Assembly (NCBI GenBank): GCA_037447655.1
Contig: JBBHKE010002344.1
Span: forward strand, 6,056 to 50,947
Length of the DNA: 44,892 nt
Origin: Zygnema cylindricum
Taxonomy: Eukaryota > Streptophyta > Zygnematophyceae > Zygnematales > Zygnemataceae
Reading direction: 5' to 3'
Positions 31,868-40,978 of the stretch are shown here, in pieces. Numbering within the stretch: the first letter of the stretch is position 1; each line of letters starts with the position of its first letter. A model generated the notes under the pieces. It ran no database searches. It was not told the origin of the DNA and saw nothing but the letters and a program-made list of their open reading frames with translations. Position numbers and translations under genes: made by a program.

Positions 31868-32755
31868 GAATCATTCGGTTAATTGCCTTAAACAGACACC
31901 TATAGCTTATGAGTTAGGTCAAACGCTTATCGCAAATGAGCAGTTGGCCTTTGCACAAGCCATGGAAGCTATGACAACCGAAAATCCCGATGCTCCTAAA
32001 CGGAAATTTGGCACCAATCTAACAAAGGCCGAACAAGAGTTACTGAATGACGTAGTTTTACGAAATATCGATGCCTTAGCCTTTTCTATGAATTATTAGG
32101 GTCGTCACACCCCTTATAAAATGTCCATAGATCTCGAAGATGATCGCCCTATATTTAAACCGAAACATCGTTTGTCAGAAACTGAATAGGAAATGGTAGA
32201 CAAGCGATGTGCTGAACTAGAGGAAGCTGGCCTTTTTTCATCGATCAGACTCCACATTTGCACCTCCCACTGTCATGCCTCGGAAAAAGGATTCCGAAGG
32301 TAATTTTACTAAACGTCGAATGTGTGGTGACTATCGTGAACTAAATGCTAGAACGGTTTAAGATCGTCATCCCATGCCTGTTGCCGAAGAAATATTTGAT
32401 CACATAGGCCGATCGAAGTATTTTAGTATCCTTGACCTTTGTCAGGGATTCAACTAAATTGAGAAAGAGGAAAAAGACCGGCATAAAATTGCATTTTGGG
32501 GTAGTGATGGCCGATAAGAATGGGCCGTAATGCCATTCGGAACGAAAAATGCTCCAGCACTATTTCAAAAAGTCATAGACTACATTCTTGGAGGTTGTAA
32601 GTTTGCTAGATGTTACATTGATGATCTCATCATTGCTTCCGCTACTATTGAAGAGCATGTTGCTCACATTGAATAGGTATTGACTAGGTAAAAAAAGGTC
32701 GGATTAAAATGTCATCCAACGAAATGCACATTTGGAGCCGAGGGAAAGCCTTACC
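31868..32755 (+). pseudogene. pol: Element H reverse-transcriptase fragment
   Basis: Readable motifs: FGTNLTKAEQELLNDVV, RMCGDYRELNART, DRHPMP, YFSILDL, WAVMPFGTKNAP and CYIDDLIIAS (catalytic YIDD), then GLKCHPTKCTFG. Several stops and shifts break the frame (after YRELNARTV, after LCQGFN, near GSDGR). The family is Ty3/gypsy. It is not the A family: its RT differs at most variable positions. It would have copied element RNA into DNA. Confidence 0.8.
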
Positions 32756-32776
32756 TCCTCCAATCTTTTCATCCCA

Positions 32777-33235
32777 CTCTCCAAAGACATTTCAATTTTT
32801 CCTCTTTCCTTCTCCAATTCCGCCCAGTCTTGGAGATCGCTATCTTCAATTTCCTTAACCCTAGCCATATGTCCTGGTCTATTCTCGCATACACGGCTAT
32901 CCAGTCTAGAAGTCCTATGCATATTACACCCACTTCTCATTGGACTGCTGCTTTTCCAACACGCAGTTGGAATCATTTGGTTAATTGACTTAAACAGAAA
33001 CAGGAAGCTTAGGAGTGAGGTCAAACGCTTATCCGAGTTGAGCATTTGGCCTTTGCACAAGCCATGGAAGCTATGATAACCAAAAATCACAATGCGCCTA
33101 AATGGAAATTCGACACTAATCTAACAAAGGCCGAACAAGAGTTGTTGAATGACGTAGTTTTACGAAATGTCATTGCCTTTGCCTTTTCTATGAACGATTT
33201 GGGCCGTCACACCGCTTAAAAGATGTCGATAAATC
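32777..33235 (+). repeat. Second copy of the H pre-RT segment (first copy about 31675-32110)
   Basis: Both copies run from ATTTCAATTTTTCCTC through CAACACGCAGTTGGAATC to AACAAAGGCCGAACAAGAGT. They are direct repeats about 1.1 kb apart, with the RT fragment between them. Confidence 0.8.
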
Positions 33236-33426
33236 TGGGGTGCATGAGGGAGAAGCCAAGAAATCATGCATCATAACCAGCAAATTCATGCTCCAGACAT
33301 ATATACAAACGAAAATAAATGAGAAGGAAACAAATATATATACAAGATGAAAAAGAATAAAGGTGAAGATGACCAAATAAATAAAAGGGAAGAATACTCC
33401 CCTAGAATGAAGTGACCCCTATGATT
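33236..33426 (-). repeat. B2 segment of element F
   Basis: The 191-bp copy of 34573-34763. It is joined at its outer end to H pol and at its inner end to A2. Confidence 0.8.
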
Positions 33427-34570
33427 TATACTCAGCCACAAGGTAGCCACTAGGCTCTTAGGTCTTCAACGTATTCTTTACTAGAGTTATCTCGTACGAA
33501 AGCAACAAAGCAAAATAAATAATTCCAACCAACAACAAGGAAAACTCAAAATTCGGCCAAAATTCACCCTTCCATTCCTAACCGGAAATATAAACAACAT
33601 AAAAACAAACACCCAAACCCTTCAGCTGTCCGTGGGAAGGGCAGCCGGATCCGGATGCTTCCCCACACGAACTCCAATCCACCACTTCCCAAAATTGACA
33701 CAAGTTGAAGGGAAACCTTTCGGACTTGGCTTTGAGCCGCGTGGATTAAAAGCGTGAGCAGAATTACAAGGGAGAACGTACGTAAACTATCTAGCCTCTA
33801 CAGCTAGCTAGCAAAAGAAAGGAAGAAACTTGAGCAATCGGCGAGAGAGAGAGCAAGAGAAAAGCTCCGCCGCCAAGAGAAAATTCTTGTCTAAAAGCTA
33901 GAAATTCTAAGTCTGAAAATAGACTAAGTATTAGCTACACTACGCCTACGCAAACCCTAACCTAAGTCTAAGCTAGTTCTCATGAACGAACTACTTAAGA
34001 TGTTTGGCCAATAGGCGACCAGTCATCGTCTGCTGTACACCTAACAAAATCCACCGTCCGAGGGTAAAAACCCTCCCTATCGACATGTATGCGTGAACCT
34101 ACGTGGGTTCACGACTTTAAGGAATAAAAGTACATTGAAGCGCCACCAATGCTCCCGGAAATCGCGCTTCTTCCCCAAACGATACTTGGCGTCTATACTC
34201 CAAAATCGCGTACATACGCACGAAACGAAACATATTGCACGAAATACTCTAGGAAATTGCGACGCGTTGCCACAACGATATTTGCCAAAGTACCATCGAG
34301 ATCGTGTACCTACAAAATGCAACGAAACAAACAATACGCACAAAATTAGTATGTATTCAATTAGACGCGTACGCGAATCGCGTACACGTCACAAAAAGTG
34401 AACCAACATGACTCCGCACGTGCGAATGAAACTTATATATGCGTGCCGAAATATCGCGCATGCGTGCATGATATCCTGCGCGCGCGTCGGATAACTCCTG
34501 TGCCTGCACGGTATCGTGCATGCTTGCGAAATATCGTGCATGCGTGCTACCGATATCATGCGGCATGACA
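33427..34570 (-). repeat. A2 segment of element F (single copy in window)
   Basis: 1144 bp between the two B copies, almost the same length as A2 of element A. It starts TGTCATGCC on the minus strand, two bases after B1. The first 130 bp contain several GCATGC-cored repeats. The matching A1 copy is expected upstream of F gag but is not in the window, so its identity as A2 is inferred from layout. Confidence 0.55.
34430..34570. repeat. Iterated ATATCGTGCATGCGTG motif
   Basis: About five degenerate copies of a 16-30 bp unit with a GCATGC core. They lie at the start of A2 of element F, where promoter elements would be expected. Confidence 0.55.
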
Positions 34571-34572
34571 AC

Positions 34573-34763
34573 TGTCGTGCATGACGGAGAAGCCAAGAAA
34601 TCATACATCATAACCAGCAAAGTCATGCTCTAGACATATATATAAACGAAAACGAATGAGAAGGAAAAATATATATATATAAGATGCAAAAGAATAAAGG
34701 TGAAGATGACCAAATAAATAAAAGGGAAGAATACTCCATTAGAATGAAGTGGCCCCTATGATT
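34573..34763 (-). repeat. B1 segment of element F
   Basis: 191 bp, starting AATCATAGGGG directly after the polypurine tract and ending CACGACA. It is followed by GT and then TGTC, the A2 start. Confidence 0.8.
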
Positions 34764-34778
34764 CCCCCCAATAGCTCC
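34764..34778 (-). promoter_or_regulatory. Polypurine tract of element F
   Basis: Minus-strand GGAGCTATTGGGGGG lies directly after the pol stop codon (34781-34779) and ends at B1. Confidence 0.65.
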
Positions 34779-36729
34779 TTAGCATGCGGAGGAGCTGGTA
34801 AAAACCGTTGCCAGCTCATGACAGCCATGGCAAAACCAATGGCCAGCTGGCACAGCTGTCAATGGAGGAACTAAGCACTTCATATGGAACCCTTAATTAC
34901 AATGGTCGCACAAGAGCATGGAAGTCTCCCCCTCTGCTCGCCTGCAAATGGTACATTCCGTCGCCTCCGTGATCGGCATTCTCATCGGATCCATATCCTG
35001 TGACAAATCCGGTAAGTAACAAGGTGCACTGTTCTTCGAATGCTCTCGAATTATCCTTGTATCTGCACCGTTTAAACCCAACATCCCATTAGCATCCATT
35101 TCCACCACACGAAGAATGTGTGGTGAAACATCCGTCTCTTAAGTGTTGAAAGATTGTTGTCGAAGGTACACGTAATCTCTGACTTGGTAAGATTTCTGTT
35201 GAGGCTTCTAACTGCCACTTCCCGTGGTGGCAAAGTGCAAAGTATCGCGATGTTGGGCAATCTGAAAATTATCAAAAGCCATGGGCATCTCACGAGCGAA
35301 AAGCAAAGCACGGCGAGTTAGTTCTTCCAAGAATATGGTGTCAGACATTAGAGGCAAAGGTAAACTTGCTGCTTTCTGAATATTTCGACCGAGCAAGGGT
35401 GCTTGACCGAAGAGAATATAGTACGGGCTGAAATTAGCCAAGCTAGCCTGTACGGACATCTGGTATCCCATAGTGATATAGCCCAAAGATTGGTCCCTGA
35501 CGGAGATGTGTTTCTCCAAACAATGCTTTTAAATAGCACGCTTGAAAGTTTGGACAGCTCGTTCCGCCAAGCCATCGGCTTGTGGGTGATCACGACTCGT
35601 CCGCCGATGATCAATTAAAGCTTCATCTAATAACTGTTGATATTCCCCGCGGAACTGCGTACCCTGGTCCGTGAGAACCTCCGCAGGATCTTCATAACGC
35701 ATGAGAACGTGCTCTTTAAAAGCAGCGGTGGTCAATTTAGCGGTCTTGTGGGGAAGAGCGACCACCTCTACCCACTTGCTAAAATTTTCAATCATTATCA
35801 TGATGTATTGTTTCCCCTTTCGAGATAAGGGAAACGGTCCGGCAAGATCCACGGACCAGCGATTAAACAATCCTCTGATGGGTAATGGCTGTAGAGACAC
35901 CTGCCGATTAGAGAAAGAGGTGCGTAACCGATCGCATGTTGCGCATTTGTGGAGAATTGCCGCCACATCCGCTTGCATTCTGGACCACCAATAGCGTGCG
36001 TGTACAAGGCTCAAAGTACACTTGGTCCCGTAATGGCCAAGTTCGGTATGTATCTGCTCAATCAAGGATAAGTGCTCAGTTTGGCGGGGGGACATGCCGA
36101 TGACTGCAGTCCGCCAACAATCGAACTAAAGATCTGCCGAGCCACAAATAGTTTTTGGCCCGTTTCTTTACTTGATCTTCCTCCTTGGCGGTAGTACCGG
36201 GCCGAAAGGTTAAAGAGGAGAGGAAGAAGATTAATGGGCCGTCGCGCCACGGATCTGTGGCCGGCCGAGGGTGAGGAATAGAAGAAAGACAGTAAGTGAT
36301 ATTGGAACCAGCCGACCTGGCCGGTACTTCGTCCTTGTCGAAATCTTGCCGGACACCCTTATCGGTGGTCCGGGGTAGTGGATTCCGAGAAATCCCGTCG
36401 GCGTTCAAGCTTAACAAACCGGGCTGTTGGATGATCTCAACGTCGTACTCTTGTAAAATTAAAGCCCATTAGGCAAGCTTCTCTGAAAGCTTATCGTTGG
36501 TCATCAACCAATGAAGAGGTTGATGGTCAATTAGGAGCGTCAATGGCTTGTTGTAAAGATAATGTCGAAAATGAATAATACCCCATACCGCAGCGAGACA
36601 TTCACCTTCGTAACTACTGTAATTAGATTCAACTAGGTTATTGCTCTGGCTAGCATATGCCACAACGTATTCCTCTCCATTCAACTCACTTTGCGTTAAA
36701 ATAGCCGCAATGCCTAGTTTCCCATAATA
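34779..36729 (-). pseudogene. pol: Element F pol: RNase H, integrase, PHD finger (broken)
   Basis: RNase H begins YYGKLGIAAILTQ and continues EEYVVAYASQSNN and LTLLIDHQPLHWL. Integrase (about 36090-35200) has HTELGHYGTKCT ... CATC for the zinc site and SVDLAGPFPLS, VLTDQGTQF and GLAERAVQTFKRA for the DDE core. An RNA/chromatin-facing C-terminal region follows and ends in a canonical PHD finger. Frames break near 36475 (TAA), 35529 and 35210. It is related to A pol at the family level but clearly a separate lineage, since most variable residues differ. The DNA methyltransferase region, if it had one, is not in the window. Confidence 0.8.
34821..34955 (-). pseudogene. PHD finger at the C-terminus of element F pol
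   Basis: The full C4HC3 pattern is readable: CTIC, then LLCDHCN, GFHMKCLVPPL, and HWFCHGC. A TAA interrupts it after CDHCN. The conserved PP-L and the aromatic before the last CxxC are typical of histone-reading PHD fingers. It lies a few residues before the pol stop. Confidence 0.85.
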
Positions 36730-37715
36730 TTTAACTAGCCCACTTTAAGCCACAACCATTGCTGCCCTAGAAGGCAAACTGATAATTTGACTGCACCCCT
36801 GTGTAGCCTGGACTCCCCTAAGTCCGTAGCAAAAATAATCACTGAAAACGGCCAACCAGCTGATAAGTTATGAGGCAGTAAAAATGCCAATTTGTACAAA
36901 CTCTCAAAGGGAGAGGTGACTACCTACCAAAATTTTCTAAGTCCTGATTCTCTCTAATAACTCCTATCTACTGAAGTACGGACCAATCAGATTACTGTAT
37001 CGTACTCAAAAGTACTACTGTCGATGAACCTTTTGTACGGCCTATGTACGACAAGACTATTAAGTGGACGCGTGTCCGCTTTTCACTCGTCTGTACGTTC
37101 CTCGGAATTCCTAGGACCGAATGTCTTCTCTCCACGTGGCTCCAGGTCATGCCACATCACAAAACGCCATACTGACCACTCCGAGATTTCGGCGATGATG
37201 TGCGCCGTTGGATTTTATGCGAAACGCAATTGTAGCCGTAATAAATACTTGCGCGATATTTGTTCCGATGTCGAAATAAAATGCGTGGTATATGTTTTGA
37301 ATTAGCGTCGTACGACGTACTTTATAAAACTGAATCTATGTACGTCGTATACAGTTCTAGTTAAATGGATTTAATTCTCCCTAACTAAATATATATTTAT
37401 CACATCCCATAGCACTTAGCATTGGTATTAGTCTATTAGGATAAAGCTGACCGTTACCGGTCAATTTGACGAACCGTAGTTACCGGGATCAAATCTCTAG
37501 TCCGTCAAGTATATTTTTAGTAACCTACTAAAAATAGCTGTTTGTTGAACTAAGGCAGCCATGGATCAACCTCTCTCTCTTACCTTCAATGACTACAACA
37601 ACTATAAGAGCTAGAGAGCGGAGGTGGAGGCAGGCTGTCCGTCCTTTTTCCTCTTCCTTTTTATAAAAACATATTTATACCTAGAAAATACTCTAGAAAT
37701 CTATAAATTTCAACA
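36728..37715 (-). repeat. LTR of element G (left copy)
   Basis: 988 bp, matching 39992-40978. The middle, about 36865-37480, is almost identical between copies, while both ends carry many more differences. Confidence 0.85.
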
Positions 37716-38099
37716 CTCCCCTTGTTGCGTCTGTGTACGCATATGGAGGATGCATTTCATATGATTGTTCGTCGACCTATTTTTGCTTAGCTTCTTGCAT
37801 GATAGTTTGGGTCGCTTCTGCGGTCTATTTTAGACCAAAGAACAACAGTAGTGACTATCCTCCCCTCCCAGTACTCTATCTCTACGGTGGGAATCTTTTT
37901 TATCTTAGTGAACAAGTATTTATCCTTACACATGTGCATGGGGGCGCCTTAATCTACAATCTAGTTTGCTTCACCTTTTAATCCACCGAAAGCACATTTT
38001 AACTTTCGTGGAATTTTGACCTTGTTTTTCGCTTCCAACTCCTCATCCAATAGGAGCCCATAGTCTTCATCCTTGGATTCCGCCACATGTTCCTATGTC

Positions 38100-39008
38100 A
38101 CAAGGGCCTTTTTTTTTCCTCTCCGAGGTCCACCCGTATGCCCCTCTTTTAACCGCAGCTTGGTTAACTTAGTGTACTCCGCCATATATTGCCCTGGTTT
38201 CTTACAAAAATTGCACAAACCTTTGGGAGCGCTTAGTCTGAACTCGTCGGTATGATTTCTCTGCCTCACCCCTCTTTAATTTTTGACCGGTTTCTTGGAA
38301 TCATTGTTCCTCCAATCGGTCCCAACTCCAAGGCTTGCCCATTTTTTCCTCCCCTTCGGATCTGAATTGTATTCTCTCGAACGAGAATCATCCATACCAC
38401 TGATTTACATATCCACCTTGAGTACGGCAAGTTCCGCAAACAGTTGACTATGTTATCAAACTTATCTAGTAACTTAATGAGAAAGCAGTTGACCTTCATC
38501 TTTTCAGTTTCAACCTGTCTAGCACTCTCTAGCAACATGAAAAGTGTTGCGAGCTTATTACAAAAATCCAACATCTTCCCCCTCTTGTATACTTATGCGT
38601 CAATTTTCTGATCAGCTTACTGCTGTTGCTCAATCATACCATTTCAAAACATCTCTATGAGAGCCACCCAATGATCAGATGCCCTCTCTACCTGCAAATG
38701 ACGCGATACAATCCCTTGAGTAATATGGCGTAGGATGAAGTGTTTTGCCGCCATATTGTTGTAGTCCTGGGTATCAATATCATTCTCCTCGTTTTTGGAA
38801 TAGGTGACATGAATGTCGAACCGGTTGCTATAGGTGTGATTGTCTCCTTCTCTTTTCCTTTGTTTACCACCTCCCTTTCCTTCCTCTCCTTTGTTGGAGA
38901 TGGATCTGCATCTCTGGTGAATCTGCTTCCTATAAACCTTGGAGGGATTCCAAGACTAGTTGGACGCCTCACCCGTCCACTCACTATTCCCCAAAAAAAA
39001 AAAATCAC
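38100..39008 (-). pseudogene. gag: Element G gag (copia-like)
   Basis: Minus-strand phrases NNMAAKHFILRHITQGIVSR, ERASDHWVALIEMF, KMLDFCNKLATLFMLLE and LLDKFDNIVNCLRNLP fit the copia-type gag (UBN2-like) helical pattern. A CCHC-like knuckle CNFCKKPGQYMAEY follows at 38215-38174, with the His replaced by Gln and the last Cys lost. Several stops interrupt it, so it cannot make particles. It probably relied on an autonomous partner. Confidence 0.6.
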
Positions 39009-39169
39009 ATAGAGCTGTTGTCATCATACTTTCCCAATATATGAAGCTAGTTCCATTAAAGATGGGCATCCTAGAGGGTGGGCCCATAACTTGCAACTCT
39101 GAGACCTCCTTAGGTCCTCAGAGCAGGCAACTCACACGAAGCCTGTAAGATAACCCTGACCCCTTTGTG

Positions 39170-39935
39170 TTTCAGCAAGAATAATTGCCACACTGGCAAA
39201 CAAATTCTCTGACCATCTTTACCTTTGTGAAGGCAAGACTCCCTTAAGTCGATAGCAAAAAAAATCTTTGAATTATCTTCCATGAGCAGTAAGTTATGAG
39301 TGGTCAAAGATGACCATTTGTACTGAAGCTATCTTAGAGAGAGGGTCCTATCTACCAAATTTTTCTAAGTTCTATATCTCTCTAAAACTCTATCTACTGA
39401 AGTATGACACAAATCATAATACTATGTTGTACAAAAAGGTACATGTGTCGGTGTACTTACTCCACGTCCATTGTACGACATGGCCAATAAGTCGTTACGT
39501 GTCATATTTGGATTCGTTCGTGTAATCCCCAGAGATGCGGTAATCTGATGTGGTTGTGCCACGTGTTAATCGAAGTGGCGGTGACCACAAACCACAAAAA
39601 TCCAATTTTGCAATCTCGGCATCATTCGCGGTCGTCCGATCAAAAGCGGGTTTTTATCGTAGCCGTCATAAATACTTGCGTGATATTTAATTCGTTGTCA
39701 AAGCAAAATGTGTAGTATCCGTTTCAGAACTGTACCATACTCCATACTTTATAAAACCGTATCTATGCATGACTTATATAATTTCTGTTAAATGAATTAG
39801 TTCACGTCTAACTATTTAAATATTTGTGAAACCTTATATACTTTACCTTTAGACTTAGATTTGTTGGTTAAAGCTAACCGCTACCGCTTAACTTGATTGA
39901 GGACAGGTACCCGGATCAAATCTTGGGCTGTAAAG
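39170..39935 (-). repeat. Old diverged LTR of the G family
   Basis: It follows the G LTR block by block: GACTCCCTTAAGTC, AGTAAGTTATGAG, CTATCTACTGAAGTA, ATAAATACTTGCGTGATATT, ACTTTATAAAAC, CCGGATCAAATCT. Divergence is far higher than between the two outer LTRs. It is truncated next to the outer LTR at 39992. Confidence 0.75.
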
Positions 39936-39991
39936 TATCTGCAATTCTGTGTCCTCCATTGGACTACAGAATACAGGAAGCCTCTATATAG

Positions 39992-40978
39992 TATTTAACT
40001 AACCCACTTTAAGCCACTACCACTTCTGCCCCAAAAGGCAAATTGACAATTTGACTACACCCCTGTGCAGCCTAGACTCCCCTGAGTCCGTAGCAAAAAG
40101 AATCACTGAAAACGGCCAACCTGCTGATAAGTTATGAGGCAGTAAAAATGCCAATTTGTACAAACTCTCAAAGGGAGAGGTGACTACCTACCAAAATTTT
40201 CTAAGTCCTGATTCTCTCTAATAACTCCTATCTACTGAAGTACGGACCAATCAGATTACTGTATCGTACTCAAAAGTACTACTGTCGATGAACCTTTTGT
40301 ACGGCCTATGTACGACAAGACTATTAAGTGGACGCGTGTCCGCTTTTCACTCGTCTGTACGTTCCTCGGAATTCCTAGGACCGAATGTCTTCTCTCCACG
40401 TGGCTCCAGGTCATGCCACATCACAAAACGCCATACTGACCACTCCGAGATTTCGGCGATGATGTGCGCCGTTGGATTTTATGCGAAACGCAATTGTAGC
40501 CGTAATAAATACTTGCGCGATATTTGTTCCGATGTCGAAATAAAATGCGTGGTATATGTTTTGAATTAGCGTCGTACGACGTACTTTATAAAACTGAATC
40601 TTTGTACGTCGTATACAGTTCTAGTTAAATGGATTTAATTCTCCCTAACTAAATATATATTTATCACATCCCATAGCACTTAGCATTGGTATTAGTCTAT
40701 TAGGATAAAGCTGACCGTTACCGGTCAATTTGACGAACCGTAGGTACCGGGATCAAATCTCTAGTCCGTCAAGTATATTTTTAGAAACCTACTAAAAATA
40801 GCTGTCTGTTGAACTAAGGCAGCCATGGATCAACCTCTCTCTCTTACCTTCAGTGACTATAACAAGTATGAGAGCTAGAGAGCGGAGGTGGAGGCAGGCT
40901 GTCCGTCCTTTTTCCTCTTCCTTTTATAACAACATATTTCAACCTAGAATATACTCTAGAAATCTATAAATTTCAACA
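39992..40978 (-). repeat. LTR of element G (right copy)
   Basis: 987 bp. It abuts the broken C-terminal coding region of element D at 40979. Confidence 0.85.

Larger units (their letters stand above)
31640..33235 (+). mobile_element. Element H: decayed Ty3/gypsy pol relic
   Basis: A plus-strand pol fragment (pre-RT linker and RT) is followed by a second partial copy of the linker. It is cut at 33235 by the end of element F on the opposite strand. No repeats or primer site are seen. It is older than F, which sits inside it. Confidence 0.75.
33236..36729 (-). mobile_element. Element F: Ty3-like element with PHD finger and B1-A2-B2 end
   Basis: Minus strand order: RNase H (from 36729), linker, integrase, PHD finger, stop at 34781-34779, polypurine tract, B1 (34763-34573), 2 nt, A2 (34570-33427), B2 (33426-33236), then H pol. 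The 5' part is cut off by element G at about 36729. The 3' end has the same layout as element A although the sequence is unrelated outside the coding and tract motifs. The end CCCCA at 33236 abuts AATC of H, a possible 4-bp target site whose partner is lost. Confidence 0.75.
36728..40978 (-). mobile_element. Element G: gag-only LTR retrotransposon
   Basis: Two nearly identical direct repeats (36728-37715 and 39992-40978) flank about 2.3 kb. On the minus strand the LTR starts TGTTGAAATTTATAG. The interior encodes a decayed copia-like gag with a zinc knuckle and no pol, as in plant TR-GAG elements. A third, diverged LTR lies inside at about 39170-39935. No target duplication is found: the left flank is element F and the right flank element D. 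The inner terminus (TAGTTAAATA) does not end in CA, so that border is approximate. Confidence 0.75.

Noticed and set aside
34340-34575. CRISPR-like array of GCATGC repeats
   Set aside because: Units are degenerate, spacing is irregular and the setting is a eukaryotic retrotransposon repeat.
37024-37305. Identical 93-aa open frames at 37024-37305 and 40288-40569 as a duplicated gene
   Set aside because: Both lie inside the two LTRs of element G; the frame has no domain and its identity follows from the repeat.
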